From Mucilaginibacter dorajii (lineage in GTDB: Bacteria; Bacteroidota; Bacteroidia; Sphingobacteriales; Sphingobacteriaceae), in the NCBI RefSeq assembly GCF_024808255.1, contig NZ_JANTYS010000003.1, positions 62,001 to 126,000 of the forward strand: a DNA stretch of 64,000 nt, read 5' to 3'. The number at the start of each line of letters is the position of its first letter. The stretch's first letter is position 1. Below, piece after piece: positions 9,171 through 17,247 of this stretch. Both the position numbers and the translations under genes were made by a program. A model generated the notes under the pieces. That model was not told the DNA's origin. It was given only the letters and a program-made list of their open reading frames with translations, and searched no databases.

Positions 9171-9710
9171 TCAACCTCCCGCTCCTGCAGCCGCTGCGGC
9201 CTGTGCCTGTTTTATCAAAATTAAATTTACCCCTAATAATGCCAGCAAAGGCATATTGGGAATCTTATTTAGCTTATCTAAATCTACCAATATCGTAAAC
9301 GGCTTTTTAAAGCCCCATAGGGTGGTTTTTATATCCAGGATATCGCCAGATTGATCGCTGGTTAAACTAAAAGTACGTGTAAATAACTTTTTGTTTAAAT
9401 ACATGGCCTCAAAGCCATCATTCATACTCAGCTTTACCTTTCTCGACAGGATCTCGGGCGTAACAATCCCTATTTGCATTTCATTAATATCCTTGACAAG
9501 TAATGACCGGCTAAGTATCCCCTTTCGCTTAATAATCCACTTTTTTTGTGCCGACTCCAGGATCATGGTAGTTTTCCATAAGTTGGCGTAGCTCAGGTTG
9601 CCATATATAAACTGTCCGTCCGTTAGTTCAAAACAAGGCCTGAAGAAACCATTTCTTGTGACGGTTAATTCGTTGGTGCGTAACTGGTCAAAACTTCTAA
9701 ACTGTTCCAT
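9171..9710 (-). CDS. unknown protein, possibly tubby/LURP-like fold, in the SPFH operon
   Basis: No family is securely recognised. The start at 9710 (MEQFRSFDQLR) lies four bases after the SPFH stop; a longer form from 9743 would overlap that gene. The 179 residues look like consecutive beta strands (ELTVTRNGFFRPCFELTDGQ, YGNLSYANLWKTTMIL, KWIIKRKGILSRSLLV), reminiscent of tubby-like or LURP1-like barrels, followed by a hydrophobic C-terminal segment (MPLLALLGVNLILI) and an alanine/glycine tail. This suggests a membrane-associated partner of the SPFH protein. The fold is an impression from the strand pattern, not a match. Confidence 0.6.
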   Translation of the reverse strand: MEQFRSFDQLRTNELTVTRNGFFRPCFELTDGQFIYGNLSYANLWKTTMILESAQKKWIIKRKGILSRSLLVKDINEMQIGIVTPEILSRKVKLSMNDGFEAMYLNKKLFTRTFSLTSDQSGDILDIKTTLWGFKKPFTILVDLDKLNKIPNMPLLALLGVNLILIKQAQAAAAAGAGG

Positions 9711-9714
9711 GCTA

Positions 9715-10572
9715 TTAATGATATAAAGTACCCGTGTTAACAACAGGGCTCACGCTTCTGTCGCCACATAAAACTACCAGCAGGTTGCTTACCATAGCGG
9801 CTTTGCGTTCTTCATCAAATTCAACTATGTTTTTTTCTGATAGTTTATTCAATGCCATTTCAACCATACCAACGGCTCCTTCAACAATTAAACGGCGTGC
9901 AGCTATAATGGCCGAAGCCTGTTGTACCTGCAGCATGGAGTGGGCAATCTCGGGCGCGTAGGCCAGGTGCGATATCCTGGCCTCCAATACCTCGATGCCC
10001 GCACGGTCAAGCCTTTCGTTTAATTCTTTTTCTAATAAAAGGCTTACCTGCTCGGCACCGCCGCGTAGGGTAATGGTAGCGGTTTCGTCTTCCAGATTAT
10101 CATAAGGGAACGAATTTGCAAGGTGCCTTACCGCGGCTTCACTTTGTATGTTTACATATTGAATGTAGTTTTCAACCGCGAAAACCGCATTGGCGGTATC
10201 TTTTATCTGCCATACAATTACCGCGGCAATTTCAATAGGGTTACCAATGCTATCGTTAACCTTTAGCTGCTGGCCGTTAAGGTTAAAGGCCCTTAGGGAT
10301 ACTTTTCTTTTTACAGTGAAAGGGTTAACCCAAAAAAAGCCGTCCTTTTTAACGGTGCCTAAATATTTGCCAAAAAGGGTAAGCACTTTTGATTCGTTGG
10401 GGTTTACGATAACCAGTCCCGGCAGGATGAAAACAATGCTGAGCACGCCTACGGCCGCGCCGATGGGTTCTTCACCTATAAACAAGCAAACAGCCGCCAC
10501 TGCCAACAGTACCAAAAATAAAACAAAAGCTAAAAAGCCAGAGGGCGGATTAATGGTTTTTTCAGAGTCCAT
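9715..10572 (-). CDS. SPFH / band 7 domain membrane protein
   Basis: Membrane scaffold of the stomatin-prohibitin-flotillin-HflK/C superfamily, thought to organise membrane microdomains or membrane protease complexes. Two hydrophobic segments at the N-terminus (about residues 14-34 and 37-56) are followed by the SPFH domain, which starts IVNPNESKVLTLFGKYLGT and includes YVNIQSEAAVRHLANSFPY. A helical region with LQVQQASAIIAARRLIVEGA follows near residues 215-235, as in bacterial prohibitin-like proteins. The 285 residues fit the short SPFH group. It is the first gene of a three-gene operon with a strand-rich unknown protein and a ribbon-helix-helix protein. Confidence 0.88.
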   Translation of the reverse strand: MDSEKTINPPSGFLAFVLFLVLLAVAAVCLFIGEEPIGAAVGVLSIVFILPGLVIVNPNESKVLTLFGKYLGTVKKDGFFWVNPFTVKRKVSLRAFNLNGQQLKVNDSIGNPIEIAAVIVWQIKDTANAVFAVENYIQYVNIQSEAAVRHLANSFPYDNLEDETATITLRGGAEQVSLLLEKELNERLDRAGIEVLEARISHLAYAPEIAHSMLQVQQASAIIAARRLIVEGAVGMVEMALNKLSEKNIVEFDEERKAAMVSNLLVVLCGDRSVSPVVNTGTLYH

Positions 10573-10603
10573 GATGATTTAAATTGATTTTAAAATGATA
10601 TTA

Positions 10604-10636
10604 TAAAGATATCAATATTTATTTGACAATTCCAAA
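10604..10636 (-). promoter_or_regulatory. candidate promoter of the SPFH operon
   Basis: On the minus strand a TTTG (10633-10636) is followed after 21 bases by TATCTTTA (10604-10611), close to the Bacteroidota consensus TTTG-N19-TAnnTTTG. It lies about 30 bases upstream of the SPFH start codon. The last element differs from consensus at one key position. Confidence 0.4.
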
Positions 10637-10755
10637 AAAGAATCAAGAATTAAGAGTTGGGAATCAAGGCAAGACACCATTTATTTTTGTCCTTGATCTT
10701 TGTTCCTTAGTCTTTATTGCCCAATTCCAGTCTTGATTCTTGACTCTTCATGCTT
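10636..10755. repeat. intergenic inverted repeat, AATCAAGAATTAAGAG type
   Basis: Divergent spacer between the SPFH operon and the HD gene. The left arm (AGAATCAAGAATTAAGAG near 10638-10655) and the right arm (CTTGATTCTTGACTCTTC near 10732-10750) are imperfect complements. The same sequence family forms the outer arms of the element at 1477-1737. Confidence 0.65.
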
Positions 10756-10774
10756 AACTCTGTTTCAAAAAACT

Positions 10775-10782
10775 TATTTTTG
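10775..10782 (+). promoter_or_regulatory. candidate -7 element of the HD phosphohydrolase gene
   Basis: TATTTTTG matches TAnnTTTG and lies 17 bases before the start codon, implying a leader of only about ten bases. A clear TTTG is missing at the expected upstream spacing, where the repeat arm ends, so support is partial. Confidence 0.35.
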
Positions 10783-10799
10783 AGCGCTTAATCATATAA

Positions 10800-12869
10800 A
10801 TGGCAAAACTATCTACATCGCGGCAAAAAGCCTTAATGCGCAAATATGCCCGCAACGTTAAGTTTTTGATGATGCTGGTGAGCATCGGCCTTATTGTTTT
10901 CTTTTTACCCAAGCAGGCAAAATTTGGCTACGAATATGAAAAGGGGCGCATATGGAATCAAAAAGACCTGGTATCGCCCTATAACTTCGCCATTTTAAAA
11001 ACCGGGCAGGAAATTGATAACGAAAGGAAAACGGCTTACGAAAGCATTACGCCCATATACCAGCTTGAAGCTGCAGCCGGCGATCAACAAACCGAAGGCT
11101 TTAAAAGCGACCTGGAAATAAAGTGGCATAACGCCGGCATAAACGATAAGTTAAAGCCTAAATATATTGAGGCTGGTACAGCTTTATTAAAAGAGGTTTA
11201 TGACACGGGCATCTTAAAGCTGAACGATAAATACCTCACGCACGCCAACAACTACCCTGTAACTATATTAAACAAAAACGTAGCGACCGATAAAAATACC
11301 AATTCGCTTTTCACTAAGGAGAAAGCTTTAGCTTATTGCGATAAGGTATTGAGCAAACGTACCGATGTAGATAAAGCGTTTTTGCTCGATTTGCTTCAAA
11401 ACCGAATTCAAAGCAATTTAAATTACGACGATAACCTTACCCTGCGCCTGGAAAAAGAGGTTTACGATGGTCTATCTATAACCCGCGGCATGGTGCAAAA
11501 AGGGGAGGTGATAGTTTATAAGGGATCGGTTATTAATGACGATGTTTTCCAAAAACTGGAATCGTACAAAAAAGCGTTTGAAAATAATGCCCGGGTAAAT
11601 GGTAACCGTATCCTGGTATTGGCGGGGCAGGTTTTACTGGTATCCATAGCCATAGGCTTGCTGATGATATTCCTGTACCTTTTCCGTAAGGATATTTTTG
11701 CTGATAACAGGCTGGTTGGTTTGATATTGCTGGTTATTACCGCCATGCTGGCCACCTTATCGGCTGCCATCAAATTCCAGGTGCCTACAAACCTGTATTA
11801 TATACCTTATTGTATAGTGCCCATTATTATCCGTATTTTGTTTGATACCCGTTTGGCGCTCAACATTCATTTGCTGGTGGTTTTGATAGCAGGCTTTTTT
11901 GTGCCCAACAGCTTTGAGTTTGCTTATTATGAGATCACTGCCGGGATGGTATCCATTTACAGTATCAAAAACCTGCTTCGTCGCGAACAGTATTTCATTT
12001 CGGCAGGGATGATCATTTTTACTTATTTTGTGTCATTCCTGGGTATCACATTCATCAGGGAAGGTACTTTTTATGATATCGACTGGGTTGATTTTTTGCC
12101 GTTTGTAGTAAGCGTGATGCTTACGCTGCTGGCTTACCCGATGATCATCATTTTTGAAAAGATCTTTGCCCTTACATCAGATATTACGCTTATTGAGCTT
12201 ACCAACACCAACGCACCACTATTGCGCGAGTTGGCATTTACGGCTCCCGGAACCTTTCAGCATTCGTTACAGGTAGCCAATTTGGCCGAGAACGCTATTT
12301 ACAGCATAGGCGGCAATGCGTTATTGGTAAGAGCCGGAGCATTGTACCATGATATTGGCAAAATGGAAAACCCGCTGTTCTTTATCGAAAATCAAAGCTC
12401 GGGCTTTAACCCCCATGATAAATTGCCTTATGAAGAGAGTGCCCAGGTGATCATCCGCCACGTGAGTAAAGGTATTGAGATGGCCCGTAAGGCAAATTTG
12501 CCCGAAGTGATCATCGATTTTATCCGCACACACCACGGCAATACCCGGGTCGACTATTTTTATCAGTCGTCATTGAAAAATTTTCCCGAAAAATTCATCA
12601 ATGAGAACATTTTTAGGTACCCGGGTCCCATCCCTTTTACCAAAGAGGCCGGTGTTTTGATGCTTGCCGACTCAGTTGAGGCCGCTTCCCGCTCACTAAA
12701 AGAACCCGATGTAGAATCAATAAGTGTTTTGGTAGATAGGATAGTTAAATATAAACTTGATCAAAACCAACTGAAAGACAGTAATATAACTTTGAAGGAT
12801 ATTGAAACCATTAAAGAAATATTTAAACGGATGCTGATGAGCATTTACCACGTGCGGATAGATTATTAA
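10800..12869 (+). CDS. 7TM receptor-type HD phosphohydrolase, PgpH-like
   Basis: Membrane phosphodiesterase of the 7TMR-HD family; characterised PgpH proteins hydrolyse the second messenger c-di-AMP. The 689 residues are arranged in the family order: a first membrane helix (about 22-40), an extracytoplasmic sensor domain (about 45-265), a group of membrane helices (about 270-465), and a cytoplasmic HD domain. The metal-binding HD pair is visible in ALYHDIGKMENP (H517, D518), with further ligand motifs YEESAQVIIRHV and RTHHGNTRVDYF and the closing ADSVEAASR. Length matches the family. It is transcribed away from the SPFH operon and followed by the tRNA gene. The c-di-AMP substrate is inferred from the family. 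Confidence 0.9.
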   Translation: MAKLSTSRQKALMRKYARNVKFLMMLVSIGLIVFFLPKQAKFGYEYEKGRIWNQKDLVSPYNFAILKTGQEIDNERKTAYESITPIYQLEAAAGDQQTEGFKSDLEIKWHNAGINDKLKPKYIEAGTALLKEVYDTGILKLNDKYLTHANNYPVTILNKNVATDKNTNSLFTKEKALAYCDKVLSKRTDVDKAFLLDLLQNRIQSNLNYDDNLTLRLEKEVYDGLSITRGMVQKGEVIVYKGSVINDDVFQKLESYKKAFENNARVNGNRILVLAGQVLLVSIAIGLLMIFLYLFRKDIFADNRLVGLILLVITAMLATLSAAIKFQVPTNLYYIPYCIVPIIIRILFDTRLALNIHLLVVLIAGFFVPNSFEFAYYEITAGMVSIYSIKNLLRREQYFISAGMIIFTYFVSFLGITFIREGTFYDIDWVDFLPFVVSVMLTLLAYPMIIIFEKIFALTSDITLIELTNTNAPLLRELAFTAPGTFQHSLQVANLAENAIYSIGGNALLVRAGALYHDIGKMENPLFFIENQSSGFNPHDKLPYEESAQVIIRHVSKGIEMARKANLPEVIIDFIRTHHGNTRVDYFYQSSLKNFPEKFINENIFRYPGPIPFTKEAGVLMLADSVEAASRSLKEPDVESISVLVDRIVKYKLDQNQLKDSNITLKDIETIKEIFKRMLMSIYHVRIDY

Positions 12870-12885
12870 AAATCCTAACTTTTTT

Positions 12886-12915
12886 TTTGACGGGGAGCAT
12901 GATTTGCTATATTTG
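12886..12915 (+). promoter_or_regulatory. promoter of the tRNA-Ser gene
   Basis: TTTG at 12886-12889, 18 bases, then TATATTTG at 12908-12915. This is a full match to the Bacteroidota pattern TTTG-N19-TAnnTTTG apart from one base of spacing. Transcription would begin near 12922, about 30 bases before the mature tRNA. Confidence 0.7.
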
Positions 12916-12951
12916 CAATCCCGAAAACGGGGGACAAGTTTAAAAAACACT

Positions 12952-13038
12952 GGTGAGGTGCCTGAGAGGCCGAAAGGATCAGTTTGCTAAACTGACGTAC
13001 GGGAAACTGTACCGAGGGTTCGAATCCCTCCCTCACCG
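12952..13038 (+). tRNA. tRNA-Ser (GCU anticodon)
   Basis: Full cloverleaf: acceptor stem GGTGAGG pairs with CCTCACC, discriminator base G at 13038. The anticodon stem TCAGT/ACTGA encloses the loop TTGCTAA, giving anticodon GCU, which reads AGC and AGU serine codons. The long variable arm (GTACGGGAAACTGTAC region) is typical of tRNA-Ser, and the T arm contains GGTTCGAATCC. The terminal CCA is not encoded. A strong promoter precedes it and a hairpin terminator follows. Confidence 0.97.
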
Positions 13039-13067
13039 CAAGATGGGAAGTCATCAGAATTATTAAA

Positions 13068-13096
13068 GGGTTGCTCGACTTCGAGCAGCCCTTTTT
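13068..13096 (+). terminator. rho-independent terminator of tRNA-Ser
   Basis: GGGTTGCTCG and CGAGCAGCCC (13068-13091) form a ten-pair stem with one G-U pair and a short loop, followed by five T residues. The T-run touches the 3' end of the recombinase relic on the other strand. Confidence 0.85.
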
Positions 13097-13577
13097 ATTT
13101 GAGCATCAATAAGTTATGAATAAACTCAGGATTGATGGAAGGTGTTCTAAACATACCCTCCTTATAGGTGATACCTTGTTTGAACACCTCCCTTATGATA
13201 GTGTGCTGCTGGTTCAGTGAAGAATCGGCAAAAACCTGCGGAAGATTAAGGATGTAAGGCAAAGTGAGCACCACCTGTTGCAGACGGTCATCCAAATCTT
13301 CAAGATAAGTAAACTCCTCATTCAGCTTGGCCTTTTCAGCATTGAACTTCTTCATCCACTTTTTATAAGTAGTAGCATTGATTGTATCATCGAAGAGCTT
13401 TTGTTCTGCGTTCTCAATCTTTGCTTCCAATACTGTTAGTTGGGTTTGTAATATTTTAAACCGCTTGTCCTTGATGTCCAGCATACCTTTAGCCAACTGT
13501 GGAACCCGCTGTGTTAGTTTATCCATCAACTCATGGCAAAATTTACTGCGGTCAGGTAAGTTAATATATAGCGCACA
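13095..13577 (-). pseudogene. remnant of a large serine recombinase (C-terminal part only)
   Basis: The frame encodes the C-terminal coiled-coil and tail of a recombinase-family protein of the kind carried by mobile elements: heptad-like helices (ILQTQLTVLEAKIENAEQKL), then a helix and the ending INPEFIHNLLMLK. The catalytic N-terminal domain and zinc ribbon are absent. Reading upstream, the frame is open to a stop at 13578-13580. A different frame from about 13570 to 13645 also reads smoothly (TRQLDVKQIDQPIPSS, then QYRGFDVRY), which suggests one frameshift in an older gene. An ORF-style start at 13529 is therefore not a real start. It lies 56 bases from the tRNA-Ser and marks an old integration event. 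Confidence 0.65.
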
Positions 13578-13645
13578 TCAAAGCCCCTATACTGACAACT
13601 ACTTGGAATAGGTTGGTCAATTTGCTTGACGTCTAACTGTCTTGT

Positions 13646-14077
13646 TTATAAATCATTGTATTGGTTTGTACATTTGGTCTATATTTTTGTTCATCTATAT
13701 CCCCTCCTTTTTTTTAAGTAGCCATAGTTTCAACTCTTGGAATATAACTGCAATGCGGTGTGTTTGAAATACTGATTTTGAACAATATTTCACCAATTAT
13801 CAACTGAATCAACATCTGTTTTTTTGACTTAGCGAACAGCCTGACTCTGTTTAAATTTTATTGATATGTTAAGAAACCCACTTATGGATTGTGATAAGAT
13901 TGTTAATGTTAAAATTTCGCAATCGATTGCAAAACATAAAACCATTAATAACTTAAAATCAAAAAACTGCGTGGGTTGCCGCCGACAAAACGAGGAAGGT
14001 TACCATGATGTGCACACGCTTTCAGCCACTCTAAACCTTAATAACCAGCCAATTTGTTTCACTTAAATTAAAAATTC
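13646..14077 (+). promoter_or_regulatory. upstream region of SusC/SusD operon 1, with shared PUL element
   Basis: No credible gene is present. From 13671 the sequence CATTTGGTCTATATTTTTG and what follows (CCTCCTTTTTTTTAAGT, CATAGTTTCA, GGAATATA, up to about 13790) matches the region at 26251-26370 before the second SusC in order and spacing. TATTTTTG at 13682-13689 fits the TAnnTTTG promoter element; no perfect TTTG stands 19 bases upstream. If this is the promoter, the leader is near 390 bases. The element is a likely binding site and promoter used by the hybrid regulator encoded at 21863. Confidence 0.6.
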
Positions 14078-17000
14078 ATGAAAAGAAAACTATTTACACA
14101 ACTCCTGATTTTTGTCGGGATAACCTTATCAATTATAATGATAAGTTTACCTGGCTTTTCGCAAACGGGGAAAATTACCGGCAAAGTGTCGGATAAGGAC
14201 GATGGGGGACCCCTGCCGGGAGTATCCGTTAAAATAAAAGGCAAAGCTGAGGTCACCGGTACCAATTCGGAAGGGATCTATTCCATAAACGCTGTTCAGG
14301 GCAGTACATTGATATTCTCTTTTGTTGGTTACGAACAAAAAGAAATTGTTGTTCCTGCATCAGGCGTACTTAACGTGGTTTTATCAAGAAGTACTAATAA
14401 CCTGAACGAAGTAGTAGTAATAGGATATGGTACTGCCCGCAGAAAAGACCTGGTAAGCGCTGTTGATGTGGTGGCGGCGAAAGATGCAGGTGCCAATACA
14501 TCAACAAGCCCTGCACAATTATTAATAGGTAAGGCGCCAGGTGTTCAGGTAGTTACCGCGAATGGTTCGCCAGGTTCAGATGCGCAAATTATTATACGTG
14601 GTACCGGTTCTTTCACTAATGTTAGCCCGTTATATGTTATTGATGGCATACAAGCTGATGCCGGCTTGTTCAATACGATTAGCCCACAGGATATTGAGAA
14701 TATTACCATATTGAAAGACGCCGCTTCAACAGCAATATACGGCGCGTCGGGCGCCAACGGCGTTGTGATAATTACAACAAAAAAAGGTAAAGCCGGTCCC
14801 ATTCAAATATCATTTACATCACAGGCAGGTTTTTCAACTATACCCCAAAAACTCGATCTGTTAAAAGCAGCCGATTATGTAAACCTCATTAAAGATGTTG
14901 CCGTTACCAACAATGTTCCAATACCGGCAAAACTTAACACACCGTTTGTTTTAGTTGACAGAAACGACTGGCAAAACGAAATTTTTAAAACAGCTTTATC
15001 AACCCAAAATGATGTAAGTATAAGCGGCGGGGGCGACAAGGTTACCTATAATATGTCGGCAGGATATGTAACCCAGCAAGCCACAATTAAGGATTATCTC
15101 TTTAAAAGGTTTAATAACAGGTTCTCGCTTGACGAAAAATTAGGCCGTTTTCATTTCGGGCAAACCTTAAATTTGAGGTACACCAAAACGCGGGGCCAAA
15201 CAGCGGGTATAGGCAACGCCCTTACTTACGCGCCTTATCAACCCATTTATGATTCCTCAATTACAGGCGGTTACTCCATCCTCACCAATAATGATGATAA
15301 CAGTAATGCTATAAACCCATTGGCAGACCTGGGCCTAAAAACCCAAAGCAGCCAGGACATGGTATTATATCCACAAGTATTTGCCGAAGTGAAAATTATC
15401 GATGGTTTAACTTTTCGTTCGCAGGCATCGGCAACATATGACAGTAATGGAAGTGATTCTTATCAGGTACCTTTCGTAACTGCCAATAACCTGGCTTTCG
15501 ACCGCCAGGCGGGCCATGCGTACGGCAGCTCCTCCTATTACATCATTGAGAACTATTTATCCTATAACCATACCTTTGGTAAACACAATGTTTCGCTAAC
15601 AGCAGGCACAAGTTACATTGATGCCGGAACCAGCAGCTCTGCCAGTTTAACAGGTACAGGTATGCTGACCGATGCGGTAAAGGATATTGGCGTAGCCCCA
15701 ACCGTTACTGTAACAGGCAGGTCATCGGGTTATGCCACTCAATTTGGTATCCAACAATCCTATTACGGACGTTTAATTTATTCTTATGACGATAAGTATA
15801 TTCTTTCAGCCAGCGTAAGGCGCGACGGATCTTCCAACTTTCTCCCGGCAGTCCGTTACGGTAATTTCCCGAGCGCGGGCTTTGCATGGCGATTCAGTCA
15901 GGAAGATTTCGTAAAAGCAGCTCTTCCATTTGTTAGTGATGGTAAATTTCGCGCAGGATGGGGACGTACAGGCAACAACCGGATCGATCTTGGCAGAACC
16001 GATGTACTAACATTTAACGGATCGCCTGTGGGAAACCTGGTATATTCTTTTGGTCAGACAGAGAAATTCGTTAACGGAACAACAGCTACTACAATTGCTA
16101 ACCCGAAATTACATTGGGAAGCAACCGACCAAACCGATGCAGGCATCGATCTGGGATTTCTCAACAACAGGATAACTTTTACCGCTGATTACTACAATAG
16201 AAAAAGCAGTGGGTTATTAGTAAATATACCTGTACCACCAAGTTTAGGGGTAGGTTTAAATACAAGTAACAGTTACGAAACTGTTAACGCGGCTAAGGTG
16301 CAAAACAAAGGGTTTGAATTTCAGTTAGGTTACCGTTCTGAGGTAAAAAGGGATTTTAGCTATAACATAAGCGTTAACGGCGCTTTTAACAATAATAAAA
16401 CATTAGCGTTAGACCCCCAATCGCCAACTCCAATAATTGGAGGAACCACCAGCGTACAGACCATGACTATGCCGGGTATTGCAATCGGGGCATATTACGG
16501 TTATAGGGCGGATCATGTAGCCAAAGACCAGGCTGAAATTGATGCATTAAATAAAAAGGCACAGCAGAAATCCGGCGATCCGACTACGGTGTACCAGTCT
16601 GGATTGCTCCCCGGCGATTTTATATTTAAGGACCTGAACGGTGACGGCGTTGTTGACTCAAAAGACCAGCAGGTTTTAGGGAGCGCAATTCCAAAGTTTA
16701 CTTATGGCATTAACATAGGTGTTATTTACCATAATTTCGACCTTAACGTAGTATTATCAGGCGTGCAGGGCGTACAGATTGGAAATGATCTGAGGGCTTC
16801 CACTTTGGATTTCGCAGCGACAGGGCATAATGCCTCAACCGACATATTAAACAGGTGGGAAAAACCGGGTGACAATGCCAGGCTGCCAAGAGCGGGGCAG
16901 AATGCGACCGGAACCGGAAATGTAAGGCCGTCGGATTTCTTTATCGACAACGGCGCTTATTTACGTGCCCGTAATGTAACCCTGGGCTACACTTTAAGTA

Positions 17001-17224
17001 AAGCCACTTTAAAAGCATTTTCGGGTAATGTATTGAGTAAGCTGCGCGTATATGTTGCTGCGCAAAATTTATTTACCATAACCGGCTATAAAGGGTATGA
17101 TCCCGAATTAAGCACAGTAAATGGGGATAACAATGCGAACGACACTATTTTTAACCGCGGTATTGATACGGGCCAGATCCCGCAGGCACGCGCATTTTTA
17201 TTCGGGATACAGGCAGGATTTTAA
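14078..17224 (+). CDS. SusC-like TonB-dependent outer membrane transporter 1
   Basis: Outer-membrane beta-barrel that imports oligosaccharides with TonB energy, paired with the SusD protein downstream. The 1048 residues start with a signal peptide ending near PGFSQ, then a carboxypeptidase-regulatory-like domain (TGKITGKVSDKDDGGPLPGV), the plug domain (EVVVIGYGTARRKDLVSAVD and the later VVIITTKKGK), and the barrel ending FLFGIQAGF with a terminal aromatic residue. A calcium-site-like motif, DLNGDGVVDSKDQ, lies about residues 852-864, as in many SusC proteins. It is first in a two-gene operon that ends at a terminator. Substrate is inferred from the locus. Confidence 0.95.
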   Translation: MKRKLFTQLLIFVGITLSIIMISLPGFSQTGKITGKVSDKDDGGPLPGVSVKIKGKAEVTGTNSEGIYSINAVQGSTLIFSFVGYEQKEIVVPASGVLNVVLSRSTNNLNEVVVIGYGTARRKDLVSAVDVVAAKDAGANTSTSPAQLLIGKAPGVQVVTANGSPGSDAQIIIRGTGSFTNVSPLYVIDGIQADAGLFNTISPQDIENITILKDAASTAIYGASGANGVVIITTKKGKAGPIQISFTSQAGFSTIPQKLDLLKAADYVNLIKDVAVTNNVPIPAKLNTPFVLVDRNDWQNEIFKTALSTQNDVSISGGGDKVTYNMSAGYVTQQATIKDYLFKRFNNRFSLDEKLGRFHFGQTLNLRYTKTRGQTAGIGNALTYAPYQPIYDSSITGGYSILTNNDDNSNAINPLADLGLKTQSSQDMVLYPQVFAEVKIIDGLTFRSQASATYDSNGSDSYQVPFVTANNLAFDRQAGHAYGSSSYYIIENYLSYNHTFGKHNVSLTAGTSYIDAGTSSSASLTGTGMLTDAVKDIGVAPTVTVTGRSSGYATQFGIQQSYYGRLIYSYDDKYILSASVRRDGSSNFLPAVRYGNFPSAGFAWRFSQEDFVKAALPFVSDGKFRAGWGRTGNNRIDLGRTDVLTFNGSPVGNLVYSFGQTEKFVNGTTATTIANPKLHWEATDQTDAGIDLGFLNNRITFTADYYNRKSSGLLVNIPVPPSLGVGLNTSNSYETVNAAKVQNKGFEFQLGYRSEVKRDFSYNISVNGAFNNNKTLALDPQSPTPIIGGTTSVQTMTMPGIAIGAYYGYRADHVAKDQAEIDALNKKAQQKSGDPTTVYQSGLLPGDFIFKDLNGDGVVDSKDQQVLGSAIPKFTYGINIGVIYHNFDLNVVLSGVQGVQIGNDLRASTLDFAATGHNASTDILNRWEKPGDNARLPRAGQNATGTGNVRPSDFFIDNGAYLRARNVTLGYTLSKATLKAFSGNVLSKLRVYVAAQNLFTITGYKGYDPELSTVNGDNNANDTIFNRGIDTGQIPQARAFLFGIQAGF

Positions 17225-17247
17225 GTAATATTTATAAAAATACAATT

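Noticed and set aside
1477..10755. CRISPR array made of the short palindromic repeats
   Set aside because: The repeats are dispersed single palindromes in different spacers, without regular repeat-spacer units or cas genes.
12952..13645. Intact integrative element at tRNA-Ser
   Set aside because: The recombinase lacks its catalytic domain, and I could not see a second copy of the tRNA 3' end in the window.
13866..14066. 66-codon plus-strand frame before the first susC
   Set aside because: Lies in the leader region; the translation shows no family, although it has two cysteines near CVGC. No support beyond being open.
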